From Prochlorococcus sp. AG-402-O21 (GTDB lineage: Bacteria > Cyanobacteriota > Cyanobacteriia > PCC-6307 > Cyanobiaceae): DNA of 64,000 nt. Below the pieces are notes generated by a model that was given only the letters and a program-made list of their open reading frames with translations, was not told the origin of the DNA and made no database searches. The translations under genes and the position numbers were made by a program. Position 1 is the stretch's first letter; each line of letters starts with the position of its first letter. The stretch lies in NCBI GenBank assembly GCA_003216375.1, contig QCIZ01000005.1, positions 44,143-108,142 of the forward strand, given 5' to 3'. Positions 8,540 to 18,969 of the stretch are shown here, piece after piece.

Positions 8540-9214
8540 ATGATTAGCTGGTTAAAAGGTGAAATAATTCATACCTGGGAAATAGCCTCTAAAAAAGGTA
8601 TTGTTCTAAATGTTGGTTGCGTTGGTTATGAAATACAACTATTAACAATACAAATAGATAAAGAAGAAGATGCTAATGAGATTGAATTATGGATTCACCA
8701 AATAGATCGAGAAGATGGTACAAATTTATACGGTTTTATAGAGGTTAATCAAAGAGATTTATTTCGAGAAATTATAAGCGTCAATGGAATCGGTCCACAA
8801 ATTGGCATGGCATTATTAGAGGATTTCGAGGTTACTCAATTAGTAAATGCAATTGAAAATAAACAGTCAAATATATTAACAAAAAGTCAAGGAATAGGTA
8901 AAAGAATCGCCGAGAGATTAATAGTTGAGCTTAGAAACAAACTTAATAGGTTTTTAGATAATAATGAAACAAGTTACTACAATAAAAAAGACATAGTGCA
9001 TAATCAATTTTCTAAGTATATTGATGAAATTTATTTAATTCTAAATTCACTTGGCTACCTAGATCATGAAATAAAAGATTCAATTAAAATAATAACAACC
9101 AATGAAAAAGAAAATTCTTTATTATTAAATTCCCTGTCTGAAGAAGAAAAAACCAAGCTAATGGATAAACATCTCAAAGAGATTCTTGTGAAATTGAGTG
9201 AAAAGAGTACTTGA
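8540..9214 (+). CDS. ruvA: Holliday junction branch-migration protein RuvA
   Basis: RuvA binds four-way junctions and loads the RuvB motor during recombination and replication-fork repair. The N-terminal OB fold starts MISWLKGEI and ends near FIEVNQRDLFREI. Tandem helix-hairpin-helix motifs follow (VNGIGPQIGMALL and SQGIGKRIAERLIVELRNKL). The C-terminal domain that regulates RuvB is poorly conserved, as usual. At 224 residues it is a little longer than E. coli RuvA. rpsO follows after 50 bp on the same strand. Confidence 0.95.
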   Translation: MISWLKGEIIHTWEIASKKGIVLNVGCVGYEIQLLTIQIDKEEDANEIELWIHQIDREDGTNLYGFIEVNQRDLFREIISVNGIGPQIGMALLEDFEVTQLVNAIENKQSNILTKSQGIGKRIAERLIVELRNKLNRFLDNNETSYYNKKDIVHNQFSKYIDEIYLILNSLGYLDHEIKDSIKIITTNEKENSLLLNSLSEEEKTKLMDKHLKEILVKLSEKST

Positions 9215-9264
9215 TAGAAGGCTAGGGATTAAATTAGAATTGAAAAATAAGAAAAGTCAATTCA

Positions 9265-9534
9265 ATGTCACTAGGCACAGAAGAGAAACAAAAACTAATC
9301 AACACACATCAAGTACATCCAACTGATACGGGTTCTGTAGAAGTTCAAGTGGCTATGCTTACTACAAGAATTTCAAAATTAAGCAAGCATCTTCAGGGTA
9401 ACATCCATGATTTTTCCTCAAGGCAAGGATTGCTTAAAATGATTGGTCAGCGTAAAAGACTTTTAGGTTATGTACGTACTAAAAGTGAAAAAAGATATAC
9501 AGAGCTTATTGAAAAATTAGCTATTAGAGGATAA
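9265..9534 (+). CDS. rpsO: 30S ribosomal protein S15
   Basis: S15 binds the central domain of 16S rRNA and forms an intersubunit bridge. The 89-residue sequence matches the family throughout, with [19 protein letters not shown] and [20 protein letters not shown]. It lies between ruvA and the PAM68-like gene on the plus strand. In other bacteria rpsO is autoregulated through its leader RNA; no clear leader structure is visible in the short gap here. Confidence 0.98.
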   Translation: MSLGTEEKQKLINTHQVHPTDTGSVEVQVAMLTTRISKLSKHLQGNIHDFSSRQGLLKMIGQRKRLLGYVRTKSEKRYTELIEKLAIRG

Positions 9535-9561
9535 TTACTGGTATTGGATTGCTAGAAGCTA

Positions 9562-10002
9562 ATGAAAGGTGCGAAAAAAAACAAAAAGGAACAACCTAAA
9601 GAAGTAAAGATAGGATTCTCCAGCAATAACTCTGCTCCAGAAATAGTTTCAAAGAAATCTTCAAAAAGTACTAGCAAGAAGTCAGGCATTCCAAGCTATG
9701 TTGCAAATAGAATGGCAAGGAGAATAGCTTTTACAACAGGTATTCCGACCCTAAGTGGTATGGGAGTTTTTATTGGAAGTTATTTTTTAATAAGCAAAGG
9801 TATTGCGGATATATCTCCAACACTCACTCTGGTCAGTTCAGCGATATGTTTTCTTATCGGCTTATTAGGATTAAGTTATGGAATACTCTCTGCGAGTTGG
9901 GATTTTAATCCAGGAAGTTTTCTTGGTTTAGAAAATATAAAGCCAAACATCAATAGGATGAAAGACGCATTCAAAACAAGTCAAAAAGATATTAATGGTT
10001 AA
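9562..10002 (+). CDS. PAM68-like (DUF3464) photosystem II assembly protein
   Basis: The 146-residue protein has a basic, Ser/Lys-rich N-terminal tail of about 45 residues. Two membrane helices follow (IAFTTGIPTLSGMGVFIGSY and SSAICFLIGLLGLSYGILSA), then a short C-terminal segment. This is the PAM68/DUF3464 architecture. In plants and Synechocystis, family members assist early photosystem II assembly and chlorophyll delivery in thylakoid membranes; the role here is inferred. It starts 28 bp after rpsO and ends 10 bp from the end of convergent dnaE. Confidence 0.85.
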   Translation: MKGAKKNKKEQPKEVKIGFSSNNSAPEIVSKKSSKSTSKKSGIPSYVANRMARRIAFTTGIPTLSGMGVFIGSYFLISKGIADISPTLTLVSSAICFLIGLLGLSYGILSASWDFNPGSFLGLENIKPNINRMKDAFKTSQKDING

Positions 10003-10011
10003 AAATAAAAT

Positions 10012-13000
10012 TTAAATTACAAGACTTTGACTTGTTCTCGCGATAAAGGAATTCTTAGACAAAGAATCTAAAGCCAATTCAGTATCCTTTACACAGAATT
10101 GATCGCCTAACCTTACATACCTAGTATTATCATTATCCTTAAGGCAGGCGACAACAGGGATACGAACGCCTAATTCATCTCTAGCAGGTCTATTATTTGA
10201 AAGACATTCTCTTAATTTATGCTGAACATTGATATCAGTAGCTTGCTCAGGACGCAGATCTATCAAAAGAAATCTTAAATCATCAATTTCACGACAATCA
10301 TCAATAATCAATTGAACAGTTTCATCTCTCCTATCGACGCTGCCCCAAATCAACAATCTAGTTTCAACCATCAAATGATCGGACAATCTTTCATAACTTT
10401 TTGGGAAAACAACCGCTTCACAAGAACCAGTTAAATCCTCTAGTTGAATAATCGCCATTCTGTCACCTTTTCTAGTTGTGACTTGTCTCATCTCTGGAAT
10501 CATTGCTATTACACTAACCTTTGACTTATCCTTCTGCTCTTCTAAAGAGCTAAGGCTAATAGGAGCAATCAATTTTGCAGGTTCTGAAAGTTGCTTCAAA
10601 GGATGATCCGATAGATAGAAGCCAACATGCTCTTTTTCTAATTTAAGCTTGTCTGAAGGAGGGTACTCTTTGACTGGTTTTGCCTTTGGAGCAGATGAAT
10701 AATCATCAGTCGATGATGATTCATTATTTATAGACGAAGACAGATCAAAAAGGTTACCTTGGCCGCTAATTCTATCTTTTGCCCTTGAAGAAGCCCATTC
10801 AATAGTTAAATCCAAATCAGCAATAAGCTGAGCGCGATTTGCATTTTCTTCAAGACAATCAAGAGCTCCAGAATGAATCAAAGCCTCAAGACCTCTTCGG
10901 TTAATGGCACTCAGTGAAATTCGATCACAAAATTCTGCTAATGAAGTAAATTCGCCATCTTCATCTCTAGAGATGATAATTTTTCTAATTGCACCATCAC
11001 CCAGGTTTTTGACCGCTGAAAAACCAAAAAGAATTGAATTATCTTTTGGAGTGAAATCAATACCAGAGGTATTTATATTTGGAGGCATTACGTTTATGCC
11101 CATTGAATTACAGTTAGAAATGTATCTTTGAACCTTGTCAGACGAGCCAGCATTAACAGTAAGCAATGCCGCCATGTAGGCGACAGGATAATGTGCTTTT
11201 AAATAAGCAGTCTGATAAGTAACAGCGCCATAAGCAGTTGAATGACTTTTGTTAAAGCAATATTCAGCAAATAAAACCATTTGATCAAATAACTGTTCAG
11301 CAACAATTGCTGAAACGCCATTCTTTACTGCCCCATCAACAAAGAGAGTTCTATGACGCTGCATTTCGGATACTTTTTTCTTACCCATTGCCCTTCTTAA
11401 TAAATCTGCTTGACCAAGCGAATATCCTGCTAAATCTTGAGCGATCTTCATGATCTGTTCTTGATAGACCATGATTCCATAAGTTTCACGTAAAATAGGC
11501 TCAAGTGATTGATGTTGAAAATCAATACTTTCCTTACCATGTTTTCTATTTATAAATTTAGGAATTAATCCTGCATCAAGAGGACCAGGACGGTAAAGAG
11601 CAAGAATTGAAGAAATATCCTCCAGAGATGAGGGCTTTAAATCTTTAACTATTTGTCTCATTCCACTAGATTCAAGTTGAAAGATTCCTTCTAAGTCACC
11701 CCTAGAAAGTAATTCAAATGTTTTTTCATCTGTAAAAGGCAATGAATCAGGATCTAATCTCTCACCAATAGATTTCTCAACTAAATTAATTGTCTTTTCG
11801 ATCATTGTAAGATTTCTAAGTCCTAAAAAGTCCATCTTCAAAAGACCAAGTGATTCAATATCTTCCATAAAATATTGAGTGATTATTTGTCCATCATTAT
11901 TTCGTTGAAGAGGAACTAAATTATCAAGTGAATTAGCCGCTATAACTACACCTGCAGCATGCACACCAAAAGTCTTATTTGTTCCTTCTATCCTCATTGC
12001 CATGTCAACCCATTTCTTTACCTTTGAATCATTATTGTATTTTTCATAGAATTCCTTATTTGGAGATTCCTTTGAAATCATAGATGATAATTTTGCAGGC
12101 TTACCCCTTACAACTGGAATTAGTTTGGCTAAACGATCTGCATCTCCGTAGGGAATATCGAGTACACGAGCAACATCTTTTAAAACAGCTTTAGATGTCA
12201 TCCTGTTAAATGTAATTATCTGAGCAACTTTATCTTCGCCATACTTTTGCGTAACATAATCTATAACTTCTCCACGTCTTTCTATACAAAAGTCAGTATC
12301 AATATCAGGCATTGACTTCCTCTCGGGATTGAGAAATCTTTCAAATAACAATCCGTTTTCAACTGGATCAATATTAGTTATATGAAGAGAAAAAGCTACT
12401 AAAGAACCAGCTGCTGAGCCTCTACCTGGACCTACAGGAATATTTTGTTCTCTTGCAAATCTTATATAATCCCATACCACAAGAAAATACGTGGGGAAAC
12501 CCATTTGTTCAATCACGTTTAACTCATAATCAAGTCTTTCCTTATAAACATTTGGAAAATTATCAAATTCAGCAATATCTAATATTTCTTTCAAACCTTT
12601 GATAGTTGTCTCTTTAAGATATTCGATTGGTTTATATCCATTAGGTATAGGGAAATTTGGCATCTTATAAGTCCCTAATATCGAATATTCATCAACTTTA
12701 TTTGACAACTTTACCGTATTTTCTATTGCACTATTTATTACAGTTTCATCTAAATGATCAGTAAATAATTTCCTCATTTCCTCTTCAGACTTAATATATT
12801 CAGTCCCTGTATATCTTAATCTTTTATGATCACTAATTAATTTCCCAGTTAACACACAAATCAAGGCATCATGTGCTTCAATATCATTTTTTGATACATA
12901 ATGTGCATCATTAGTAGCAATAATTTGGATATCAAGTTCTTCAGATATTTTAACTATTTCACTATTAACAATTCTATCTTCAATTGATCCATGATCTTGA

Positions 13001-13530
13001 ATTTCAAGATAAAAATCGTCGCCCAAAAGTTCTTTGTACCATGCCGCTACTTCTCTAGCGATATCATTTCTTCCTTTTAATATAGCTTGTGGAATTTCAC
13101 CGCCTAAGCAAGCTGTTGAGCAAATTAAACCCTCACTATATTTTTTAAATAAAGCTTTATCTATACATGGTCTTGAAAATATACCTCTTCCCCTAACACC
13201 GTTTAAATGACTAAGTGTCGTTAATTTGACGAGATTTTCATAGCCAATTTGATTTTTAGCAACAACAACAAGATGATATCTTTTCTCTTTTTTGGGCTGA
13301 GGGTCATCAATTGAACCATTTATAACGTACATCTCATTACCAATGATTGGCTTTATATTTGCTGCCTTACATAACTTCAATAATTCAATAGCTCCATACA
13401 TTACCCCATGATCAGTTAGTGCTAGAGCTGGCATTCCCAATTCCTTTGCCCTTTCAACCATTAAAGGTAGCTGGCTGGCTCCATCAAGAAGGCTGTAATC
13501 ACTATGATTATGAATTGGGACAAAAGCCAT
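10012..13530 (-). CDS. dnaE: DNA polymerase III alpha subunit
   Basis: This is the catalytic subunit of the replicative polymerase. The N-terminal PHP domain begins [14 protein letters not shown]. The palm carries [12 protein letters not shown], with the catalytic aspartates, and [12 protein letters not shown] for the third. The helix-hairpin-helix and OB-fold domains lie in the C-terminal third ([20 protein letters not shown]). It is 1172 residues, the normal length for the single-chain cyanobacterial form (not the split-intein type). It runs in the same direction as gatA, 71 bp upstream. Confidence 0.98.
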   Translation of the reverse strand: MAFVPIHNHSDYSLLDGASQLPLMVERAKELGMPALALTDHGVMYGAIELLKLCKAANIKPIIGNEMYVINGSIDDPQPKKEKRYHLVVVAKNQIGYENLVKLTTLSHLNGVRGRGIFSRPCIDKALFKKYSEGLICSTACLGGEIPQAILKGRNDIAREVAAWYKELLGDDFYLEIQDHGSIEDRIVNSEIVKISEELDIQIIATNDAHYVSKNDIEAHDALICVLTGKLISDHKRLRYTGTEYIKSEEEMRKLFTDHLDETVINSAIENTVKLSNKVDEYSILGTYKMPNFPIPNGYKPIEYLKETTIKGLKEILDIAEFDNFPNVYKERLDYELNVIEQMGFPTYFLVVWDYIRFAREQNIPVGPGRGSAAGSLVAFSLHITNIDPVENGLLFERFLNPERKSMPDIDTDFCIERRGEVIDYVTQKYGEDKVAQIITFNRMTSKAVLKDVARVLDIPYGDADRLAKLIPVVRGKPAKLSSMISKESPNKEFYEKYNNDSKVKKWVDMAMRIEGTNKTFGVHAAGVVIAANSLDNLVPLQRNNDGQIITQYFMEDIESLGLLKMDFLGLRNLTMIEKTINLVEKSIGERLDPDSLPFTDEKTFELLSRGDLEGIFQLESSGMRQIVKDLKPSSLEDISSILALYRPGPLDAGLIPKFINRKHGKESIDFQHQSLEPILRETYGIMVYQEQIMKIAQDLAGYSLGQADLLRRAMGKKKVSEMQRHRTLFVDGAVKNGVSAIVAEQLFDQMVLFAEYCFNKSHSTAYGAVTYQTAYLKAHYPVAYMAALLTVNAGSSDKVQRYISNCNSMGINVMPPNINTSGIDFTPKDNSILFGFSAVKNLGDGAIRKIIISRDEDGEFTSLAEFCDRISLSAINRRGLEALIHSGALDCLEENANRAQLIADLDLTIEWASSRAKDRISGQGNLFDLSSSINNESSSTDDYSSAPKAKPVKEYPPSDKLKLEKEHVGFYLSDHPLKQLSEPAKLIAPISLSSLEEQKDKSKVSVIAMIPEMRQVTTRKGDRMAIIQLEDLTGSCEAVVFPKSYERLSDHLMVETRLLIWGSVDRRDETVQLIIDDCREIDDLRFLLIDLRPEQATDINVQHKLRECLSNNRPARDELGVRIPVVACLKDNDNTRYVRLGDQFCVKDTELALDSLSKNSFIARTSQSLVI

Positions 13531-13601
13531 TAATATCCTACGAGGCTACGCTGCATATAGTGTAGCGACAATTATATCCTCTACATTAAGTGGCTTAACC
13601 T

Positions 13602-15062
13602 TTATAAAGTGAAACCTGTCTTAGGCCTATTTTTATAAACCTCAGCAGCTTCTTCAAATTGATTAGCAATTTGAAGAAGCTTCGCTTCTTCAAATACATT
13701 ACCTATAAGCTGTAAGCCTATTGGCAAACCTGATTTATCAAAGCCGCAAGGCAAGCTGATAGCTGGTAATCCAGCCAAATTTGCAGGAATCGTTAGTAAA
13801 TCTGATAAATACATCGCCATAGGGTTGTTTATATTTTCTCCAGAACCAAAAGCAGTAGTGGGAGCAGTTGGAGCCAACAAAATATCTACTTTTTTGAAAG
13901 CTTCATCAAAGTCTTTCCGGATCAAAGTTCTAACTTGTTGGGCCTTCTTGTAGTAAGCATCGACATAACCAGCGGAAAGAGCATAAGTTCCAATAAGAAT
14001 TCGTCGTTTAACTTCACTTCCAAAACCAATCGCACGACTTTTGGAGGTCATTTCTATAAGAGATTGTTCATCCTCAGAGCGGAATCCATATTTGACCCCG
14101 TCATATCTTGCTAAATTAGCTGAAGCTTCAGATGGAGCAATAACATAATAAGTAGCAATTCCATCGTTAAAGCGAGGACAAGAAACATTAATAATCTTGG
14201 CTCCTAAGTTTTCGAGCAGTGACGCGCCACCAAGAACGGAATCTTTTACTTCAGTGGCTAAACCATCATGTTCAAAACAGTTATCAATTAAACCTATTTT
14301 CATCCCCTTAATTGACTTCGAAAGGGTCTCTAAATAATTAGGCACAGGGATATCAACAGTTGTTGAATCAAATTCATCTTTGCCTGAAATTACTTGGAGA
14401 ATTTCAGCTGCATCAGAAACATTATTTGCAAATGGGCCAACCTGATCTAGAGAACTAGCAAAAGCTATTAAACCCCATCGACTTACACGACCGTAAGTAG
14501 GTTTCAAACCAACAACGCCACAAAAGGAGGCTGGTTGTCGGATTGATCCACCAGTATCAGAACCCAAAGATCCATAGCATAATCCTGCAGCAACAGAAGA
14601 TGCGCTACCACCAGAGCTTCCTCCAGGAACTTTAGTTATATCCCATGGATTTAAACAAGGACCAAATGCAGAGGTTTCGGTAGAGCTCCCCATGGCAAAT
14701 TCATCCATATTTGTCTTCCCAATCATTATTGCTCCTGCGTTCAAAAGTTTTTTGGTAACTGTGGACTCATATGGCGGGACAAAGTTACTCAAAATCCTGC
14801 TAGCACAAGTAGTCTTAATTCCTTTTGTACAAAGGTTATCTTTGATAGCAACTGGTATACCTGACAAAGGGGAAAGAGGCTCACCAGAGGCAATTTGTTT
14901 ATCTACGTACTCAGCCTGATTTAATGCCTCATCAGTGTTAACAGTTAAAAAAGAATTTAGAGTTGTATCTAATGTCTTTATACGTTCTATTTTTTCTTGA
15001 ACAAGCTCTTTAGAAGAGACTTCACCACTTTTCAATTTCTGGCGTAAGTCTGCAAAAGTCAT
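13602..15062 (-). CDS. gatA: glutamyl-tRNA(Gln) amidotransferase subunit A
   Basis: GatA is the glutaminase of the GatCAB complex, which converts Glu-tRNA(Gln) (and often Asp-tRNA(Asn)) to the amidated form in organisms lacking some direct synthetases. The amidase Ser-cisSer-Lys triad is present: Lys74 in VAIKDNLC, Ser149 in [10 protein letters not shown] and Ser173 in [10 protein letters not shown]. Spacing equals that of the characterised enzyme. Length is 486 residues, full. gatB and gatC are not in the window. Confidence 0.97.
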   Translation of the reverse strand: MTFADLRQKLKSGEVSSKELVQEKIERIKTLDTTLNSFLTVNTDEALNQAEYVDKQIASGEPLSPLSGIPVAIKDNLCTKGIKTTCASRILSNFVPPYESTVTKKLLNAGAIMIGKTNMDEFAMGSSTETSAFGPCLNPWDITKVPGGSSGGSASSVAAGLCYGSLGSDTGGSIRQPASFCGVVGLKPTYGRVSRWGLIAFASSLDQVGPFANNVSDAAEILQVISGKDEFDSTTVDIPVPNYLETLSKSIKGMKIGLIDNCFEHDGLATEVKDSVLGGASLLENLGAKIINVSCPRFNDGIATYYVIAPSEASANLARYDGVKYGFRSEDEQSLIEMTSKSRAIGFGSEVKRRILIGTYALSAGYVDAYYKKAQQVRTLIRKDFDEAFKKVDILLAPTAPTTAFGSGENINNPMAMYLSDLLTIPANLAGLPAISLPCGFDKSGLPIGLQLIGNVFEEAKLLQIANQFEEAAEVYKNRPKTGFTL

Positions 15063-15089
15063 TAATTGATTTTAAAAATATTTTTTAGC

Positions 15090-15320
15090 TTATGACGTTA
15101 GAGGCTCATTACGGCGACACCTAATTAAACTATGATTTATTTCCTGAGGTGACTCTGCAGAAAGATCTTCCACAAAACCATTTAATCTGACTTTCAAGCT
15201 ACGACGAGTCAGGAACGGGCCAAACCAATAAGTTACTTCAGGTTGAATAGTCTCAACCTTGGCCCACCAGGCCAAACCAAAACTATTACCTAAGCTTCGA
15301 AGAGCCCTAATGGGACCCAT
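15090..15320 (-). CDS. DUF1816 small protein
   Basis: This 76-residue protein has the DUF1816 signature WWAKVETIQPEVTYWFGPF, followed by a basic and acidic C-terminal part. The family occurs in cyanobacteria and some members are fused or linked to phycobilisome linker domains, but its function is not established. It is on the same strand as gatA, which begins 28 bp downstream, so a shared transcript is possible. The antisense frame 15259-15459 is treated as a shadow. Confidence 0.8.
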   Translation of the reverse strand: MGPIRALRSLGNSFGLAWWAKVETIQPEVTYWFGPFLTRRSLKVRLNGFVEDLSAESPQEINHSLIRCRRNEPLTS

Positions 15321-15341
15321 AAGTAAACTGCATTTAATTTA

Positions 15342-15413
15342 TTATACTTTCTTAACCAGATGTTTATCAAATAAAAAAGGAATATTATGTTCACTTGATG
15401 ATGAAACATACAT
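15342..15413 (-). CDS. candidate 23-residue micro-ORF
   Basis: A short frame starts at the ATG at 15413 and encodes MYVSSSSEHNIPFLFDKHL followed by VKKV. It lies in the 229-bp gap upstream of the DUF1816 gene, on the same strand. The frame is also open for 21 codons before the ATG and reads protein-like there (NRISYSIFFGLR), but it has no start codon. It may be a real micro-protein, the remnant of a longer gene, or chance. Nothing else is recognised in the gap. Confidence 0.2.
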   Translation of the reverse strand: MYVSSSSEHNIPFLFDKHLVKKV

Positions 15414-15549
15414 TCGAAGCCCAAAAAAAATTGAGTATGAAATCCTGTTGGTGATGTAATTAATTCTGTAATTTGATTATGAAGTTGTAAAAATCATAAT
15501 CAAACTATAAAAAATATACACTTCTTTTAAAAGTTAAAATTTAAATAGA

Positions 15550-16956
15550 TTAGTTATGATTTTCAGTAGAAATCTTGGGTTTCAATAATCTAGGAGATGG
15601 GTCTTGTCCAGAGATTGAACGCATCCATCTGGATCTAGCCACTTCGTATAAGAAAATAGACGTAGCTACTGATGCGTTAAGGCTTGTAGTGATTCCCTTA
15701 AGAGGAATCCTAACTAACTGATCACATAACCTTCTTGTTATCAAGGAAATTCCTTTATCTTCAGATCCAACTACAACTACTAAAGGACCTTCTAATTTGA
15801 TTTCAGACAAAGTTGAAGATCCTTCCTCTGCAAGGCCAACAATGATATAACCTTCATCTTTCAATTTCTCCAAAGACCTATTTAGATTAACAACTCTTGC
15901 CACAGGTAAGTGTTCCAGAGCACCAGCAGCAACTTTTGCTACTGATCCAGTTAAACCTGCACTGCGTCTTTGTGGAAGGATTAATCCTTGAGCGCCAAGG
16001 GCCTCGGCAGACCGAATTATTGCTCCAAGATTCTGAGGATCAGTTAACCCATCTAAAGCCAGCAGCAATGATGAATCACCAAAAGCTTTGCATGCCTCTA
16101 TTAAATTCTTCAAATCATGTGTTTTTGAAGCGGCAATTTGTAAAACTATGCCTTGATGAACAGCTCCATTAGTGAGCTGGCCAAGCCTGGACCAAGAAAC
16201 TTCTTCAACCAAGACACCTGAAGCTTTTGAATCTTTAAGAAGCTGAAAAAACTTTGGTGTACTTCGTAATTCAGAGGTACACCAAATCCTATGAATTGGC
16301 CTGCCAGCTAAAAGAGCTGCCTCTGTTGAATGACGACCCCAAATCAAATCATCACTTAACGTTTTGGTAAAGCTTTCCGAATATGAGAGAGGTTCATTAA
16401 TTTCCAAACTTCTTTGATTGTCAGTGCCCTGAAGATTCTGATTTCTATATGAAGGGTTAGGCGATTTCCTCTCAAATCGATTGGATCCTCTGTAATTTCT
16501 ATTTTCCTGAGTATTTTGATTTTTGTATGAAGGATTTGTCGATTTTCTCTCAAATCGATTTGATCCTCTGTAATTTCTATTTTCCTGAGTATTTTGATCT
16601 CTGTATGAAGGGCTTGTCGATTTCCTCTCAAATCGATTAGATCCTCTGTAATTTCTATTTTCCTGAGTATTTTGATCTCTGTATGAAGGGCTTGTCGATT
16701 TTCTCTCAAATCGATTAGATCCTCCTGAGTTAGAGTTTGACTTATAACTACTTCTTGATCTTTCTGAAGATTCTCTCTCTAACGAATATTTATTTACTTG
16801 GTCAGAGGAAATACTATTAATTCTGTTATTTGTTCTTCGTCGATCATTAAAGTTTGACTTTTTTGAATCATTATCTCGGCGATAATAATTATTACTTCTT
16901 GAATCAATTGAAGAATTTTTTGAATTCCTTTTGTCTTTATTGAAACGATAACTCAT
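15550..16956 (-). CDS. SpoU/TrmH-family rRNA 2'-O-methyltransferase (RlmB-like) with repeat-rich N-terminal tail
   Basis: The C-terminal 270 residues form a SPOUT methyltransferase. It has an N-terminal substrate-binding part (WGRHSTEAALLAGRPI), then DPQNLGAIIRSAEALGA, VVVVGSEDKGIS and IPLKGITTSLNASVATSI, the three SpoU motifs. RlmB methylates G2251 in the 23S peptidyl-transferase loop, the likely role here. About 195 N-terminal residues are low-complexity, rich in Arg, Asn and Ser, and include four copies of a 26-residue repeat (residues 79-182). This tail is probably disordered and may bind RNA. mini-RNase III lies just upstream, on the same strand. Confidence 0.9.
   Translation of the reverse strand: MSYRFNKDKRNSKNSSIDSRSNNYYRRDNDSKKSNFNDRRRTNNRINSISSDQVNKYSLERESSERSRSSYKSNSNSGGSNRFERKSTSPSYRDQNTQENRNYRGSNRFERKSTSPSYRDQNTQENRNYRGSNRFERKSTNPSYKNQNTQENRNYRGSNRFERKSPNPSYRNQNLQGTDNQRSLEINEPLSYSESFTKTLSDDLIWGRHSTEAALLAGRPIHRIWCTSELRSTPKFFQLLKDSKASGVLVEEVSWSRLGQLTNGAVHQGIVLQIAASKTHDLKNLIEACKAFGDSSLLLALDGLTDPQNLGAIIRSAEALGAQGLILPQRRSAGLTGSVAKVAAGALEHLPVARVVNLNRSLEKLKDEGYIIVGLAEEGSSTLSEIKLEGPLVVVVGSEDKGISLITRRLCDQLVRIPLKGITTSLNASVATSIFLYEVARSRWMRSISGQDPSPRLLKPKISTENHN
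16411..16722 (-). repeat. four tandem 78-bp coding repeats in the RlmB-like gene
   Basis: Four consecutive copies of a 78-bp unit encode 26 residues each, beginning GSNRFERKSTSPSYR. The two N-terminal-most copies are identical in protein sequence; the third differs at three residues (Asn for Ser, Lys for Arg, Asn for Asp), and the fourth is the most divergent. Because the period is a multiple of three, another minus-strand frame also stays open here and gives a false 117-residue ORF. Copy number could change by slippage or recombination without shifting the frame. Confidence 0.95.
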
Positions 16957-16973
16957 TTTATAAGAACAATTTT

Positions 16974-17372
16974 CTAGTTAATGGGTCGATCAAGAAGATC
17001 GAACAAATCAGCAAGCCGATTTGGATTTTTTAAAAACAACCATCCAACAATAGTCTCAAATCCGGTAGCAATTGCATATGTGGCTGCATCTACATTTTTA
17101 GGCCCCCTTCCAGCTTTGTTTCTACCTTTTCTAAGAAAATCCTTTTCGATATCAGTAAGATATGGCTCTATATCTTTGATTGCTCTGGCTTGACTGGATG
17201 CATTCACCTCGTTAACAACAGCATTATGAAGTTCCTTTGAGCGCATTGGTCTACTGCAATAACGTAACCTTTGATGCATTTCCCATACTGCATCACCTAG
17301 CCAAGCTAGTTGCAAAGGACCCAATCCATCTGGAGAAATGGATGATTTGTAAGAGCGAATCCAATCAGTCAA
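16974..17372 (-). CDS. mrnC: Mini-ribonuclease 3
   Basis: Mini-III is a dimeric RNase III-type catalytic domain without a double-stranded RNA-binding domain; in Bacillus it matures the ends of 23S rRNA. The 132-residue protein has LQLAWLGDAVWEMHQRLR, holding the catalytic acidic residue, and GRNKAGRGPKNVDAATYAIA, the second conserved block. It lies directly upstream of the RlmB-like rRNA methyltransferase (18-bp gap), consistent with a shared role in ribosomal RNA processing. It overlaps the STAS gene upstream by four bases. Confidence 0.93.
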   Translation of the reverse strand: MTDWIRSYKSSISPDGLGPLQLAWLGDAVWEMHQRLRYCSRPMRSKELHNAVVNEVNASSQARAIKDIEPYLTDIEKDFLRKGRNKAGRGPKNVDAATYAIATGFETIVGWLFLKNPNRLADLFDLLDRPIN

Positions 17373-17671
17373 GCTGATAATTTACTAATGGCAGTATTAA
17401 TATCTGGTGCTAGGTGAAGAAATTCTTCTAAGCGAACAAGCTTAATAGTTTGTACGACTCTAGGATTTCCAACAACGTTAAAGGCTCTTTTAGACTGAGA
17501 ACATTTTTTTGCTGCTTGAACCATTGCGCCTAGCCCACAAGAATCAATGAAGTCGATATTTGTTAAATCAATAACTACTGATAGTTGATTTGAATCTAAA
17601 ACATCATTGATATATGTAGTGAATTGCTTCTCTGAATAGGCATCTAGTTGACCAGTGAAATTTAACACCAA
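17369..17671 (-). CDS. STAS-domain protein (anti-sigma-factor antagonist type)
   Basis: STAS proteins such as SpoIIAA act as phosphorylation-controlled partners of anti-sigma factors. The central motif IDLTNIDFIDSCGLGAMVQA contains the serine normally phosphorylated (DSCGLG). From the TTG at 17671 the product is 100 residues and lacks the first beta strand of the fold. The frame stays open 21 further codons to an ATA at 17734, encoding ELQRLTVSLRGG, which looks like that missing strand. No ATG, GTG or TTG is available there, so the true start is uncertain. mini-RNase III overlaps downstream. Confidence 0.88.
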   Translation of the reverse strand: MVLNFTGQLDAYSEKQFTTYINDVLDSNQLSVVIDLTNIDFIDSCGLGAMVQAAKKCSQSKRAFNVVGNPRVVQTIKLVRLEEFLHLAPDINTAISKLSA

Positions 17672-17785
17672 ACAACCACTTTGCTGGCTGTAACCACCTC
17701 TTAGAGAAACAGTAAGTCGTTGTAATTCAGTTATGGGATTAGTCCCCTATGACTTCATGATGGAAGTGTAGTGATAGAAACCAAA

Positions 17786-18940
17786 TTAATCCACGATTCT
17801 TCGTCGTTCTTCTATTAAGGTTACGAAATGATTAAAATGGTGATCAGCATCGTGAGGTCCAGGGCTGGCCTCGGGATGATATTGCACACCAAAAAAAGGC
17901 CTGTCAATTACTGAAATAGCCGCAACTGTTTGATCATTCAAATTTAATCGTGTGATTTTTACTTCTTCGGAATTTAAAGATTCTGAATTCAGTGCGAAAC
18001 CATGATTTTGACTTGTTATTTCAACTTTTCCATTCAAACCACATGGATGATTTAATCCCCTATGTCCATAAGAAAGTTTAAAAGTTTGTCCACCAAGAGC
18101 CAATCCCAGAATTTGATGGCCTAAGCAGATCCCAAAAACTGGTAGTTTTTCGTATTCAATTAATTTTTTAGCAAGTTCAATACCACTTTCAACAGTGGAT
18201 GGATCACCAGGACCATTGGAGAGGAAAACGCCCTCAGGAGATAAAGATAAAACATCGGAAATTGAGGAATTTGAGGGCAAAACAGTCACTTCACATCCAT
18301 GAGCAACTAATCGATCCAAAATCGATTGCTTAATCCCAAAATCTATAGCTACAACTTTGTACGGGTTGTTTTTTATATTTTTAATCCTCTTATCAAATGC
18401 AACTGAGCACAATGAATTAACTTTAAATGTCTTCTTAGTTGTTACTTTGCCAACAAGATTTAGACCACTCATAGAAGGAAATTTTTTTAAAGCTGAAAAC
18501 AAATCTATTATTGAATGGTTTAACTCTGATGAGATAATTCCATTCAAAGAACCAGACTCTCTGAGATGTCTAACAAGTGCTCTTGTATCTATTCCACGTA
18601 TTCCAACAACATTTTTATCCTTTAACCATTTCTCAAATGAAGTTTCATGACGCCAGTTACTAGAAGTTGTAGATATTTGACGAGCAATCACGCCTTTAAC
18701 TGAAGGATTTGTTGATTCATTATCCTCAGAATTCACCCCCGTATTACCAATCTCTGGGTAAGTGAATGTAATAAGCTGACCATAATAACTAGGATCAGTT
18801 ATTACCTCCTGATATCCTGTCATACCAGTATTGAAAACGACTTCTCCAGAAATAGTCCCTACTGCACCAAAAGATATTCCCTCAAAGTAGGTCCCATCCT
18901 CTAATAACAATATTGCAGAGCTATCAGTATCAAAAAACAT
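17786..18940 (-). CDS. carA: carbamoyl-phosphate synthase small subunit
   Basis: CarA hydrolyses glutamine and channels ammonia to CarB for carbamoyl phosphate, used in arginine and pyrimidine synthesis. The N-terminal domain has [17 protein letters not shown]. The C-terminal class I amidotransferase has [16 protein letters not shown] (nucleophile Cys) and [11 protein letters not shown] (His, Glu). It is 384 residues, full length. carB lies about 24 kb away at 43093, on the same strand, so the two subunits are not in one operon. trpD lies 29 bp upstream. Confidence 0.97.
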   Translation of the reverse strand: MFFDTDSSAILLLEDGTYFEGISFGAVGTISGEVVFNTGMTGYQEVITDPSYYGQLITFTYPEIGNTGVNSEDNESTNPSVKGVIARQISTTSSNWRHETSFEKWLKDKNVVGIRGIDTRALVRHLRESGSLNGIISSELNHSIIDLFSALKKFPSMSGLNLVGKVTTKKTFKVNSLCSVAFDKRIKNIKNNPYKVVAIDFGIKQSILDRLVAHGCEVTVLPSNSSISDVLSLSPEGVFLSNGPGDPSTVESGIELAKKLIEYEKLPVFGICLGHQILGLALGGQTFKLSYGHRGLNHPCGLNGKVEITSQNHGFALNSESLNSEEVKITRLNLNDQTVAAISVIDRPFFGVQYHPEASPGPHDADHHFNHFVTLIEERRRIVD

Positions 18941-18969
18941 AGAAAACAGAGTATATTAGGTTAAAAGAA

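Noticed and set aside
15259..15459. Plus-strand frame overlapping DUF1816
   Set aside because: Half of it is antisense to the conserved DUF1816 motif and the rest is featureless.
16411..16722. Regular repeats that could suggest a CRISPR array or a second protein frame
   Set aside because: The units are contiguous 78-bp copies inside a methyltransferase frame with no unique spacers; the 117-residue alternative frame follows from the period being a multiple of three.
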